DNA of 64,000 bases from Sinonovacula constricta (GCA_007844125.1 CM017558.1:54537408-54601407), one strand, 5' to 3'. Positions 1 through 11,827 are shown, counted from the stretch's first letter. Numbers and translations: made by a program. The notes: a model not told the origin generated them from the sequence alone.

Positions 1-291
1 ACCAGAATAAGTGACATCCTGGGATAAAAACAAAACACTATAAGTAATCTAGAAATAAAGTACCACACATCTGCAACAAGACATGGGAAGGCTGATCTCA
101 TAATAAGCATTTAGAAATTAATTTTTCCTGTTAAATCATTTACTTCTTCACAAAAATCTAGATGGATGGTACTTAATTCTGTTAATGAGTACTAAGATAA
201 TAGGATTAAGATAAGAATTAATGGCTATATTTTTATCATTTTTATTATATGCTATATGTAGCTGTGTGCTTTAAAAAATGGGCCTAGTAAC
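1..291. other. 3' flank and short 3' UTR of the ADCY9-like gene
   Basis: AT-rich sequence directly 3' of the ADCY9-like stop codon on the minus strand. I see no coding sequence. A canonical polyadenylation hexamer lies about 50 bases past the stop and is listed separately. Any alternative downstream exon, for example one encoding a longer C-terminal tail, would lie outside the window. Confidence 0.5.
241..246 (-). terminator. candidate polyadenylation signal (AATAAA)
   Basis: The plus strand reads TTTATT, so the minus strand reads AATAAA, 46 bases after the stop codon of the cyclase. This would give a very short 3' UTR of about 65-80 bases. The hexamer is common by chance in AT-rich DNA, so transcript evidence is needed. 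Confidence 0.35.
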
Positions 292-1964
292 TCAGTACCA
301 GGTGGCCCCATCTTTCAACTTTTCAAACAGGTATGTTTTCATAATACCCTTGCCTTTCACACTAATCTCCCCTCTATAAGAGAACTCCATTTTGTCACTG
401 AGAAGGTTTGCCGCCATTTCAGGCACTTGGGTTCTTGTTGGGATGCCAGTGGAATACATTCGGCTAGAAATATTAACTGTGTCTCCCCAAATGTCAAACA
501 GAAGCTTTGTCGTGCCGATGACTCCTGCAGTAACCTCTCCATAGTTGAATCCAATATTTAGAAGAAAATCAAAATTGAAAATACTGTCATTAAATCGCTG
601 GATTGTGTTATGCAACTCAATACAGAATTCCATTAGGGCATACAAATGGGCGTTGGGGTTTGAATTTGAATTCCGTTGAGACTCGTTCAATCCTGATGCT
701 GCCATGAATGTGCTACTGATCGTCTTGATTTTCTCTACATCTTTGAATCTTGGATCATCTAACAGGTCCTCATAGTCACTTACTAGTTCATTTAACACAC
801 GTAGAAACTCACGACCATCTTTAAATGATTCATCATAAATCTCATTGAAGTTTATAATAGCTGCAAATATGACACCAATGTCCTTGTGGTTTTTGGAGTA
901 CTTTGATGTCTTGCGCACAACATCGGAGACATGTTCTGGGATGATGTTATGGAGCAGCCAATCAGCCTGGTCTTTGTTCTCCTGCATGATCTGTTTAAAC
1001 TGCTGAGCCTGTGCATCTCCATGGAAATTTAACCGGTAGCTGATTTCAGACTCCCGATTCAAAATGGCAATCAGCAAGACCAATAAGAGCATATCCAGGA
1101 TGATTTCATAATGCAGAATGTCTACATAGTCAAACAGAGGATAGTAGAACTTCTCCCCAAGCTTCCCAACCTCCTCTGCGGCGTCACTGATTACTAGCTG
1201 AGTGACTCGTGTAACGTTCACAGGTGATACGGTTGTAGTATTTGAGTCGAATATTTGCTCAGGGACACATTTAATAACCGTGATGAGTACAATCAATGCG
1301 ACCCCTGCCAGGAATGACATGATGGACTTCATCCATGAACTGAGAGTTGTGAAGTTGGTGTAGTGCAGAAGCGAAACAACAATACAGAAACAGAAGAATC
1401 TGTCATTCCAGTTCCGAGCGTTAATCATGCCGCAGGAGAAGTTTGAGAAGACAGCCAAGACTGGAATACTTGCTACAAGTGCTCCAAGGAAGTTTCGGAA
1501 GTACCAGCCGGATGTTAGCCCGATCATATTCTGCCAGCATGTGTCATCATCACTGTCTGAGTATTTGATTGTGAGAACACCGCGGATCAAGTTAAGGATC
1601 TCCAGAATCAGGGTGACTGAGAAGAAAATCAGCCAGGGCAGTTGGCGATCAAAGATCATAAAGCAAAAGATAGAGACGACTGTAAAGACAAGGAAGGAGA
1701 CCATGATCTCGAGGAAGGAGTTGTACTTGGGTGCAGAGATGGTGTGATTGTTGTGATGATCCTCCATATAGTGATCACGGTATTTCTCCTCAAGCAACGA
1801 GTCCTTGAATGTCAGCATGATGGGGTTAATAGGTGACTTGTAGAAGTACTCCTCATTCGAACCCTGTCGCAGGCTCGTCACGATGTGCTTGTCTGACAGA
1901 TCATTGATATGACGCATTTGGTCAAATGTAGCATCCATTGGCTCTGTACGGACGTCACCACTCT
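292..1964 (-). CDS. ADCY9: ADCY9-like terminal exon: membrane block 2 and C2a catalytic domain
   Basis: The exon follows a good acceptor (ccttttacag) and starts with AG, the last two bases of a split codon. Residues here are numbered from the internal Met at 1936-1938, which is not the protein start. Residues 28-60 hold the AC9-type YFYKSPINPIMLTF region. Helices lie at about 75-95, 102-124, 147-168, 181-199, 204-223 and 275-293. The last extracellular loop has NTT and NVT glycosylation sequons near 233 and 241. C2a runs from about 350 to 537. Key residues are Lys405 and Asp482 (adenine pocket), Asn489 and Arg493 (catalysis), and the VKGKG lysines near 528-530. Leu379 and Ser409 line the forskolin site. 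The protein stops with GATWY, about 11 residues after KTYLF, so the long C2b tail of mammalian AC9 is absent. Confidence 0.95.
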
Positions 1965-4900
1965 CTGTAAAAGGAAAGCAAGAGGTTGCACAAGATTTAA
2001 AATAAAGTTGTTCATGAAGATTTTAGTTTTAAATCAGGTTGTGAAATAAACTGTTTAACAAGATTCATATTATAGATTTTAGTTTTAATCATTTACTTAA
2101 ATAAGATTTGGTTTTATTCCATTCAGTTTCCAAAAGGCAATAAACCTGGTAGTCCAAACGACGATCCATTTGTTCCAGGTAAAGGAGGTAAGAAACAAAG
2201 CTGTGACATACCAAAATTGTTATAAATAAAGGTAGAATAGCTCCCTTGCTTATGCTTAAGCAAAATATAAGGGTCATTCTTTGACTGGTTGGACCATTGT
2301 CAGCATAATGTGAATCGGTGTGGTAGTATGCCATGGCGTTTTATTCACAATGAAGACAGCACAAACCATGTTTTGAAATACTCGTGGTAGGATGATAAAA
2401 CCAGCAAACAAAGAAAAACTAAAGCAGCATTTATCTTGTCATTTATCTTGTCATGTTGTAAACTTAAAACTCTTAAACTCCATGATACTGGCGAAGAATT
2501 TGAGTTTGAGTTTAATTATATACTGAGCATAAATGAAACAGATTTATTAAAACTATTAGCTTGCTGTATAACCAAGTCATGTATGCAATTTTACGAGCTT
2601 AAATCACATAATTAACATAATTAAATTAGTCTAAAAAAAATAGTTAAGATCAACTATTTAAGTATCTAAATCAAAAAGATTTCAGCTGAAATGAGTATTA
2701 AAACAAGTATATTGGGATTAAATCAACTTAGTCAAAGTTGTATGTGGATTACATATAGAGACACATGATTGGCATTTAACATTATAAAGATGAAACATCG
2801 ATCCAACCAGTGTTTATGTCTATGACTATACATGTAAACACAGCAATATGAGTCCAGAGATACATCTTTATTAAGTTTTATGATAAAAAAGTTTAATAAA
2901 AGTTCTCTAAGTCTACCTAGCAACCACCTACTGAAGGACAGAATGTTCACATATAATCTAGTGATCAGGGGGAATATTCTAGTACTTATTGTGATTCAAC
3001 AAATGTTTTCTTTGTTCTCTTTTTTTAAATTTAAAAAATGAAAATTTCAACAACTGTGACCAAGCTACCAGATAAGCTTAAAATTACAGATTTCAGTGAA
3101 GAGTTACCTATCTCAAGTATAATTTAGATTCCAAAACAGAATATGTTTGAAAGAAATTGCATACACAGTAGAAGGACATGCTCTGTTTAAAATATTTGCT
3201 ATGTATGTCAAATAATATATTTTCACAATATCTAACAAAAGAAATAAACTTTAAGATAAAACCTGAAGCCACTCTCAAGCATTTGGTTGGCTATGTATCT
3301 TATCATTCAGAGCAGACACACACCCTTCAAAATTTTCTCTTTCATCATTTTGAATTCAATTAGATATTATTCAATATAAAATTCTAGCATGATTATAAAT
3401 TGTTATGTGCTTCAATTAATTTAAGGCTGCCTGGTTTAGAGTTAACGAGTTAGACCTATGCGTCTATCTATCAATGTTCATTAGCTGAGAAGGGAAATAT
3501 GTTCACCATGAAGATGCATTCAAACAATAAAATAAAACAACACTGCAACCAAAAAACATTCACTCTTAAAAATTATATAACATGCACAAAGTTAAAAGCT
3601 AGTCGACACTTTAGAAAACAAAAAGACAACACTGGCAACTTTTTACAGTAAAAACATGCAGTGATAAGGATTATACACATACAAGAAAAATGAGAAAATA
3701 TTTTGAATGAGCATATGTTAAAATGATAAATAATAACATACTTTTTAAATAAATACTCTACTTCAATTTTCTATTTTTAGCAGACAAGAAACATTACTAT
3801 TTCTCTGCTCATATGATAAAAAGGGAGGTAATCAAAACTAAAACATATAGTTGAGGAATGTCTGGGTAATGACCCTTCATTGAATAAAATACATCCGATA
3901 GGCAAACATAATTTTCTTATCTGTAGGCTGAAATTCTGAATATGTTAAATGAGTGTAAAGAAAACTAAATAAAAGGAAAAAACAAAAACAGCATTAGAAA
4001 CTATCTAAATTTATATCCAACTTAAAATTTAGAAGAAAAAACACATGTTGAAAGGATCAAAAAGCAAACATGCCTGAAGTGATTTTTAAAGGGGGTAACA
4101 ACGATTTTGTGGAGTATGGAGTATAATGAGAATCATCTGGGGCTTATGGTTCCTGTTGATAGCCAAAGAGCTGGAGAATGAGTATACTGATTGCAATCAA
4201 GATTTCTGTTAGATTATTAAGAAATAATAAATTACTATTTAAAAAACAACCAGAGACACCATAAAGAGAAAGGGTGAGGTACAACATTGGAGTAAGGGCA
4301 GATTTCCCAGGGGCTTGACACCATTTAGTCACGGTGACCAGACTGATAAGTCTCATTACACTGGACAGTCAAGGTTCTGTGACACTGTATGTTACAATAG
4401 TATGTGTCATCAACCATTAAACTTCTACAAAGTATCAACAAAAGTAGTGCACTTCAATGCATTGGCTTTTTATGCAAGCAGTAAAATTCTTTTTTCAACA
4501 TTTTTTACAGAACTGGATTTTTAAAAAAAATAATTTTCCATAGTTTTTTTAAATCTTTAGACTGAGAGATTTGCTCAAGAAAAACTTTCAAAACATAGTA
4601 TTTTGTTTCATATTGGGTTTGAAACATTTTGCTCTAACACACATATAGATTTCCTCATCTCTAGTTAATAACAACATTCATAAATAAGTATCAGAAAATC
4701 TGATTAAATACAAAGTTAAATAGCAAGAAGAAAAGTTTACAAGTTCCTTTAATAATTGTTATCATTTGGCAAACTATTTTTGGTATGTTATATTGATTTA
4801 TTTATTTTTACTGACAAAAAACTGTGAAAAATAAACATCCCTTCTGTCTAGATTTTAATAATCTACATGTATATAAAGCCAAATTGAATGCTGATTTGAT

Positions 4901-7900
4901 TATAACAGTACTTTTAATAATATTTTGTTGCATGTTAACAGTTCCCAAGAATAAACAGATCCATGTATAGTTAGTATGCTATCTCAACCTTGCCAATAAA
5001 TTTGACTGGATGATCTTTAACTGAAAATAGATTTAATTGAATGATCTCTCAAATCCTGGTGTGACTTTGAATATCTCAACTTCTAGCCAGGTATTTGTTC
5101 TACATACACTATCTAGCCAATCAATACTAGCTAAAGATACACCATAATAATGCTAGAACCCATGTTCTTATTCTTAGATTCACGTAGCCTGGACACAAAT
5201 TAGTACCTATAGATTACAGATTCAAGTTACCAGTGTACTTCAAATATTACTTGGTATTCACTCTAACATTTAAATGTTTATAAATGATATATACATACAT
5301 GTATTTGTTTGCTTTTATTTGTTTAGACATTGGAGCAACACCATTATGGTCCATAAAGTGACATTCATTTTGAGAAAAACTCCATGATGCATCTTAGATC
5401 AGTTGGATGGCCTTCCAATGTAAAGCATTTTGGGCAGACCAGGTCTCAAACCCATGCAATGAGAGGTTGACAGTTGATGAATACCACTTGGCCAGGGGCA
5501 ACCCATGTATTTGGTGTGCAACTGCAGCCCAATGACATACTGAAGTAAGATGCAGCTTTTATAAAAATACAACTTAAATATCAGTAAAACAACTGTATAA
5601 AAAAATTAGAAGCTTTTGAAAGGAAAATATACAAGTCATGGATAGTAATAATCCAACTTATATTTTTAACAATGTTTAGTTAATAGTGGTAAAACATACA
5701 AAGTAGACCAATTTGTGTCCAGGTCACTTTGAAGGGAGGGGTGGCTTCATATATGTAGATTAAAGAAAATGAAAAAATGAATGCATAATGCTCTCAATCA
5801 ATTGCCATATTTTCGATAACATTTTTGTGATTGCCAATTTCTATGTTCATTTTAAGTTTAGTTTACATTATTAACCTTTTTGCTTTTGTTTTCTATTCAA
5901 GCATACAATTTTCCCTGACTTTTGCCAAAACTTGCGTACTATACAAAAATGTACCCTATAACCAAATGATTACAATAAACCTTCTTAGTAAATGTCCACT
6001 GACTAATGGCTTGCTTTTTTTAAAGATAGAACTCCTAGTATGTCTTATCCAGTGTAATGAGGAAACACTAACACCAGCCCAGGTATAGAGAAACTGTCAC
6101 AACAAATAACAGTATCCACCTGGATTTTCTGCAGAAACCACCCCACACTGGAGCAATGAAATATTCCGAATAATCTGAGCATGTAGCTGAACCGGTGATG
6201 CAGAGGGAGATAATTTCGGGGATATTGGGGCTGAGTGACCCTTTGGGCTTTGGCTCACTCGGCTGTGGTTTCTTAAGAACATGGTTTCTTTCAGTGAGCT
6301 ATGCCGCGGGCGAGCTATTGACCTACTCTCAGTAAGGTTAGGGGAGACAGGATTGGACTTTGATGTATGAGTGCACAAGGCAAGGGCCGAGTGGTTAGTT
6401 GTCATGGTGGACTGTGTTGCTATAGCAACAGGTGGAGTAGATTTTGGGGGAGTGCTTGTGGGGCAACTGGGGGCCTCACTGGTGCCTGAGAAAAGAAAAA
6501 TGGTGATTAAACATAATTGATGTTAGTAAAAAAGTTAAAATGTTAAAAATAATGACAAAACTTATATATTAGTAAAACTAATTACAATAGTTGATAAATA
6601 AATGGATATAAATATCATATAGGTGTATATCATAAAAATATTATAATCAAAATGATAAATAATCAAAGTCAAGATAATAAAACAAGTAAGTTGATTGCTA
6701 AACAAACTCAGATTAAAAGAAATAATGAATAATGAAATAAGTTCATACAAATAATAAAGAAAGTACACATAATAACAATGACAAACATAAATAATAAATG
6801 AAACCATTACACTGTTTATCTACACAATAAAAATAATAAAAATTAATAATAAAATTAGACAAATTAGTAAACCGACAAAAATAAATTATTGTTAGTAATA
6901 TGCTACAATAATTGTTTTAATAAATTAATTAGTAATTATGAAAAGTAAACAAATATATAAAGCAAGTGACAAGAAGTGTAACAATTTTGAAATTGTATAA
7001 CCTTGTAAATGGGGATGTGATGGAAAGGGAGAACACATATAATTTGCTTTTAATTTAAACAAAATATACAAGATTTCACAGGGTTCTTTACTCAACATAT
7101 ATCTAAGAAGCCAACTAAAAGCATCAAAATAACGAAACACAAAATCAGACACAAAATAATGCCAGCAGCAAACAAACAAACTGTTAACGTGATTCACAAA
7201 AGAAAATTAAAAAAAGCGGACAACTTAGTGAAATATTTTAACAAACTAAATGGAAAACATTTTTTCTAATGAATAATTTTGAGAAATGTAATAATGACAT
7301 GTTTAAGGGGCCTCTCCTACATATATCAATTATAATTGTCATCAAAACTGGCATCAAGTGAAGCAAATAAAAAAAAGTCCAATTTTACTAGAACTTTGTA
7401 TTGCAAGGTTCATGTTATTCAACAAGAATCTCAAGACATATATGTAGATATATAAAGGATATTTGTATTTTCTAATGTCAGATCAAATTTCATTTTAACA
7501 AGAGGTCAGCAAAATTGGTTTGTCATTAGTGGTATGTTTACAGGTAGCTCTTCAATGTATTTGTCTACTTATGGAACCCTTAGTATATTAATTAACACAG
7601 TATGAGTCATTGGAACACAGTATGAGTTTCTGTGGCATACAAAATTAATGTTGAAATAACAATGTTCAGCTTTAATATTAATTAAGAGAGAGACACCCCC
7701 AGCCCTGGGTAGAACCAAAGATGCACAGCAGGTCAAATTAAGACTCAAAGTGTTTCGGACTTAACTCAAGGCCTGCTTCATTCTTTATAACCTGATTAAA
7801 CTGTAAATTATTTACTAACGCCTTCATGCAGTGATGACAAGAGGTAACAGCATATAGTGTACCTACTTCTTGATCAGACACTTTCCATCTGGATCAGCAC

Positions 7901-10900
7901 TATTTGCCTAAACATGATCAACTTCTACACAGCAATGTGTATAAGCATAAATATGCTAAGCATGAAATGATGAAGTTTAGACAAACAATGTGGATCCGGA
8001 TCAGTCAGTTTCCACTGACAGTTGTCTGACCAAGATCTGTACTATTTGCTGCTAAAGCCTTGACAATATGACTAGTTAATTTGTATGTGAATAAAAAAAA
8101 ACAATTTATAACTAGTACAGATTATTTGTCGCTTATAAAAAGTTAAATTCCACCAGTGAGAAGTTTTACTCAAAATCGTGGAATTTATGACACATCTGAC
8201 AAAGAACAAATGACAGACATTTTAATGAGATAAAAAAACATCTTTAAAGGTGTTATCCAACACTTTAAGACAGAAATGACACGAAGAGGGTCTTGCCAAA
8301 TCTGCATGTTGATAAATCAAATTTATGTATGATTTGCCATGAAACAATTATAAACTTGATTTCAGTGGGGTGAATCCTATCTCTATATATGCTGCTTAGT
8401 AAGCTATTTTTAGACATGCTCACTATGACTTTGGAACTGCTTGGCCACAAACACATACATGTAGATAAAGTCAGAACATCAGTATGGTTTTACTGTGTAA
8501 AATGTGTTAAATAACATATTCGGATATTGAGAATGGATTTCTTTTAAATTTGAAGCCTATATTGAGCTACAAACCCCACTGTGTCTAAAAATGTAAGGAA
8601 ATTATAAAAAAAAAGTCTGATTTTGCCTTTCATGACTAACCAAATTGAAGATATGATAAAATTGTTTTAAACTTAAACAATTCTGAACTTATTATAGCCA
8701 GTTATAACATCCAAAGAAAATGGTTTGCTAACAATACATGTAAGAAAAATAGTATTCGATGAAAGCAAATTATTGTATACCTCCTGCAATGAGTCAAACA
8801 TCAAGTTTAAGTTTATTTTAAAAATTTGTGAAAGAACACAGGTTAAGTAACCAAAAAATGATGAATTTGACCTGTTAGCACTTACAAATAAGGAAAATGG
8901 TTAAAGTCACAAAAACGTTTAAATACACAACCAATGGACATTGTCAGTTTAGAGTAGCTTTTTAAATGGTATTCACTCCAAACTGCTAAAATCATTACCA
9001 TTATCTGTATCATCTACAATGGTAATTTAGTCAAATATAAACTTTACAAGACACATATAACTAAGTAAAATGATAAAACTCCTAATAATGTCACAGTCAG
9101 TATTTGGTTTCAGTACATTGTTTATAGCATTGTAATGACATGATTAATAAAAGAAAATGTGTTACTCATATTCTAATGAAAAAAAAAAGAAAAAAAAAGA
9201 ATTAGTGGTTAAATCTTATGTAAAACAGAAATGGACATTCTCAAAATAAAGCAAACTATACAAAAGAAAACATTGCTATGAAATTCCAAAACAACTACAG
9301 GGTTAAAAAAGAAAGATAAAATGACAGCTAAGGTGTTTGGTTCAAAGTATAAGCACTATACTTCATATATTAAAAATATATATGAAGCAAATGTAAAACA
9401 AGTAAAAAAATAGATGGGTGCAAAAGTAGTCTACAGTGTGCTTGAACTGAGAAAAGTATAAACTATATACAAGTGCATTTACAAGGCTCAAGATAAGTAG
9501 AGTACATTTGATGACAGGAAGCTTTAGTATTTTTTTTGACAATTGTATAGCTGTTTTGAAAACATTCCCACAGGAAAAGTATTCTTTTTCCATTTTTTTA
9601 TTATCTATTTAATATGAACAAAAGAGCATTTAAAAACAGTTCTTATGTAAAAACATGATGTTGTTAAAAACTCTGTTCAGAGTTATTCTGAAGAATTGGA
9701 TATGTCAGAAAACATCAACTGATCATATCTATTACTACAGTGTTTTTTTGTGTGTTTTTTGTTTGTTTAATTCCACAAATCTATGTTTGTTTAATTCCCC
9801 AAATCCATCTTTGTCTGCAGCCAAGGCAATATGTTCCATCTTTCTTAACCTTATATTGTGGGTATTCATTAAAATTGTAACATCGAGACATCTCTAATAG
9901 GAAGCAAACATGTTTGGTTAACAAGAGAATTTATCAATTTCCCAAATATTGGATATGCAGTATACTGAAGAAAGAAAATGGCTGCAAATGTAAAAATGAA
10001 CAAAGCTGCAATTGATGCTTATACCGGTAGTTTCTATGCTCAATTTTTTTATTATTTTCCTCCAAATCCTGCACCCCTGGTACTTATAGCAATTGCCTAA
10101 ATAGGACAAGTATTATCACAATGTAAGGTAAATCTGATTTAATATTAGTACTTACTAAATTTTAACCAGTACCAACAATATAGGATTTTACTAAGAATAA
10201 TGGAGGTTCATCTGTCTATCAAAATGGCTCAACTTATCAAGAGTTGTGAGCATTTAATGCTAAAAGAAAATATACATAAATATAATGACATGTGCATACC
10301 TTTCTCAGTCAGGTTTCCATGGGAACTGTTGAGATGAGTCACTAACATGGCAGTTGTGGATACGCCATTGATGTCAGCCGACTGAAACAGTGAATCATTT
10401 TAAAGTTAACTATGTCAAAAAGTTTTGTAAATGTTTGTTTTTATAAAAACTGGATTAGTTTAAGGATTTGTATTCTGGTACAACTTATACACAAAATGTA
10501 TACATAAACAACTTTGTGCCCAGTCAATTATCTCTTTAAATAATACCTCAAACATGAATGTTTGTACACATGTTTAACAAAAAATATAATTAACAGCTAT
10601 TTCTGACAATATAAACATCCATTTTATTATTAATACTGAAAATGGCTAAGACTAAACTTCAGCTGAAATTTTATGCGAAGTATAATCATGCTGACCTCTT
10701 TACTTGACTCAATAAGAACCATAATAATGTTACATAATTCTTACAAATAAATCAGGATTTGGCAGATAGTTTTGACCCAAAACAGCCAACTCCAGCAGGA
10801 AGCTGTCTGATAAGGACCTACTCTGTTTGCTGCTGAGTCTTCATCAGTACTTATGTTACCTACCCATAAAATTGTGTGCATTTTATATTGCTGATAAAAA

Positions 10901-11827
10901 GATGGAGTATTATAAGGGTTTATATAGTACTGTGGTATTATTAAAACAAGAGCTGCCAGTAGACAGTGCTGGATAGAACAATGAAAATTCTTAGTCCAAA
11001 AAGAGGTGTGACTGTGCAAAATTAAATTTAAGGGTTACCTGCCCTTTTAAAATAGGTTTTCTTTTCTGTTGTGGACACACATTTTAAGTTTAACTGAATA
11101 ATTGATGGTTCTTAATAAATGGACCTTAACAAAAAGGTTAACTGATGCAGATACTGAGGGAACCATGACAATAGCTCAATGTTTTTCTTAGAAGGAACTA
11201 AAAAGCTGACAGCATACCTCCTTACTGTCCTGAATGGCATCACTGTTCATCAGGTTGTCTGACTCCTGGGCCTGATTCCCCGATTCAGCCTCCATGGTCA
11301 CGGCAACTGTTTCTGGTTCTGCTGCAATCTCTGTAGTGTTTGAGAAGTCTGGAGCACCATCCTTCTTTTTCTCACCAATAATGAAGTAAGTAAGAATTTC
11401 TGAAAGAAGTAAAACAAAGATAAGACTAAAAGAGCTGATAAAGTTATTTTTATTCTGGCAGCATTTGGCTTTTTCATGTGTAGAGTTGTTTTAATATTTT
11501 TGTAAAAGCACTATTTATGTTTGAAATCAAACACAAAAGTTATGTATTTATAGATCATGTGTCTATGGGCTTCTTGTTATGCAAAAGGGGAAATCTGAAA
11601 TCTTCAAAGGTCTTTAAGAAAAATTGTTTTATAATCAACCTTTTTCTTGAGCATCATAATTATCGTGACACTGAACACAGTTATCTTCATCATCAACATC
11701 ATTTATATCATTAAACTTTCACCCTAGTAGGATTAGAACATACTTTTATCCCAGTCTGCATGCTTGACAGCATATTGTGAGGTACTCTTATCATAGGCCT
11801 CCACCAGCTTCTTCTCAGATCGGTTAT
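292..11827 (-). CDS. ADCY9: adenylate cyclase type 9-like, 3' part (five exons, about 794 codons)
   Basis: This is a membrane adenylate cyclase that makes cAMP from ATP, classically under Gs-alpha control at the plasma membrane. Exons are 11744-11827, 11218-11399, 10300-10381, 6120-6485 and 292-1964, joined by GT-AG introns with matching phases (1, 0, 1, 1). In order they encode the end of C1a (motif ILTYFIIG), a Ser/Pro/Thr-rich C1b, six membrane helices with a glycosylatable loop, and the whole C2a catalytic domain. AC9-type motifs are GTTKLLFDIWGDTVNISSRM, QADWLLHNIIPEHV and KSPINP. The C2 adenine-binding Lys (KIKT) and Asp (DIW) and the catalytic Asn/Arg pair are all present. Exons for the N-terminus, membrane block 1 and most of C1a are missing from the window; the upstream exon must end with one base to complete the codon x|AT. 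The assignment to the AC9 branch rests on my memory of vertebrate AC9, but the match is extensive. Confidence 0.95.
2140..2420 (+). repeat. SINE-like repeat, family A, diverged copy
   Basis: Shares a linear series of matches with the copies at 52.35 and 58.9 kb: a 'tagaatagctcccttg' block, then 'caaatataaggg', 'gactggttgg', a 'catgccatgg'-like block, 'cacaatgaagacagcac', and an end reading 'ggatgataaa' followed by a 'caaacaaa' A-rich tail. The tRNA-like head is hard to see in this copy. Confidence 0.6.
5325..5515 (-). repeat. SINE-like repeat, family C, diverged copy
   Basis: On the minus strand the stretch near 5440-5475 reads as a B-box-like GGGTTTGAGACC flanked by the family's 'cctctca...catgggtttgaga' block. 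The left part is loosely related to the copy at 14.8-15.05 kb. The copy is strongly diverged. Confidence 0.45.
6120..6485 (-). CDS. ADCY9: ADCY9-like exon: Ser/Pro-rich C1b linker
   Basis: Bounded by acceptor ttttctcag|GCACC and donor CCAG|GTGGAT. It starts with two bases of a split codon and ends with one, so it joins its neighbours in frame. All 121 full codons are open, and base composition is richer in G+C than the flanks. The peptide is rich in Ser, Pro and Thr: it has STPPKSTPPV early, a basic RPRHSS stretch (R-x-R-x-x-S kinase pattern), and a run of Ser-Pro pairs (SQSPK, ISPK, LSPS, SASP) towards its end. This is the cytoplasmic C1b linker between catalytic halves, a poorly conserved, phosphorylation-prone region in this family. 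I see no clear similarity to vertebrate AC9 C1b, so the assignment rests on position, phase and the open frame. Confidence 0.85.
6486..10299 (-). other. intron of ADCY9-like gene, 3.8 kb
   Basis: Minus-strand donor GAGAAAG|GTATGC at the right end and acceptor ctcag|GCACC at the left end. The content is AT-rich, with a low-complexity A-rich run at 9179-9199 and diverged copies of the short dispersed repeat D near 7865-8065. No other gene or RNA was recognised. Confidence 0.8.
7855..8065 (+). repeat. dispersed repeat D, two diverged copies
   Basis: Contains 'cagacactttccatctggatcagcactatttgcc'-like text near 7875-7910 and a second copy near 7992-8060 reading '...gttgtctgaccaagatc' then 'tgtactatttgctgctaa'. 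The core is recurrent across the window: an 'agct...gtctga.cagg' block, then 'gatctgcactatttgctg'. Confidence 0.55.
10300..10381 (-). CDS. ADCY9: ADCY9-like exon within C1b
   Basis: Acceptor ctgtttcag|TCGGC and donor GAGAAAG|GTATGC. It is 82 bases: 27 full codons from phase 0 plus one base, which joins GC of the next exon to give Gly. The translation (SADINGVSTTAMLVTHLNSS, then HGNLTEK) is fully open and hydrophilic, as expected for the C1b linker. There is no recognisable domain. Confidence comes from strong splice sites and exact phase agreement on both sides. Confidence 0.85.
10382..11217 (-). other. intron of ADCY9-like gene, 836 bp, with repeat D copy
   Basis: Donor GGAG|GTATGC at the right end, acceptor ctgtttcag at the left end, phase 0. 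A copy of dispersed repeat D lies near 10755-10860 ('ccagcaggaagctgtctgat', then 'ctgtttgctgctgagtc'). Confidence 0.8.
10755..10860 (+). repeat. dispersed repeat D copy
   Basis: Reads 'gccaactccagcaggaagct' then 'gtctgataaggacctactct' then 'gtttgctgctgagtc', matching the family core seen at 45.9, 49.0, 51.85, 56.8 and 59.45 kb in the same orientation. Confidence 0.6.
11218..11399 (-). CDS. ADCY9: ADCY9-like exon: end of C1a and start of C1b
   Basis: Acceptor ttctttcag|AAATTC, donor AAGGAG|GTATGC. It is 182 bases: two bases completing a Lys codon, then 60 codons ending in phase 0. The first residues, ILTYFIIGEKKK, are the closing beta strand of a class III cyclase C1a domain (compare K-T-Y-L-I-S-G in vertebrate AC9). 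The remainder is acidic, glutamine- and serine-rich C1b with no recognisable domain. Confidence 0.92.
11400..11743 (-). other. intron of ADCY9-like gene, 344 bp
   Basis: Donor GATAAAA|GTATGT and acceptor ttctttcag, phase 1. AT-rich with no other feature seen. Confidence 0.85.
11744..11827 (-). CDS. ADCY9: ADCY9-like exon: late C1a
   Basis: Acceptor gtacattccag|ATAACC, donor GATAAAA|GTATGT. It is 84 bases: two bases of a split codon, 27 codons, one base. The translation starts NRSEKKLVEAYDKSTSQYAV and ends DWDK, running directly into ILTYFIIG in the next exon. This matches the position just before the last strand of C1a, where AC9 sequences are variable. It is the most 5' exon I could find, so the coding sequence is partial at this end. 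The missing exon must end in phase 1. Confidence 0.88.

Larger units (their letters stand above)
1965..6119 (-). other. intron of ADCY9-like gene, 4.2 kb
   Basis: Bounded on the minus strand by donor CAG|GTGGATAC and acceptor ttttacag|AGAG, both phase 1. It contains a SINE-like copy near 2140-2420 and another of a different family near 5325-5515, listed separately. The rest (about 2430-5320 and 5520-6119) is AT-rich with no recognisable gene; short open frames there look random. Confidence 0.8.

Noticed and set aside
1427..1836. Plus-strand frames opposite the cyclase terminal exon
   Set aside because: They are shadows of the well-supported minus-strand coding exon.
6405..6440. Calcineurin docking motif (PxIxIT type) in PPVAIAT of C1b
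   Set aside because: The residues fit only a relaxed version (Pro at the second position, Ala at the last), so it cannot be claimed.
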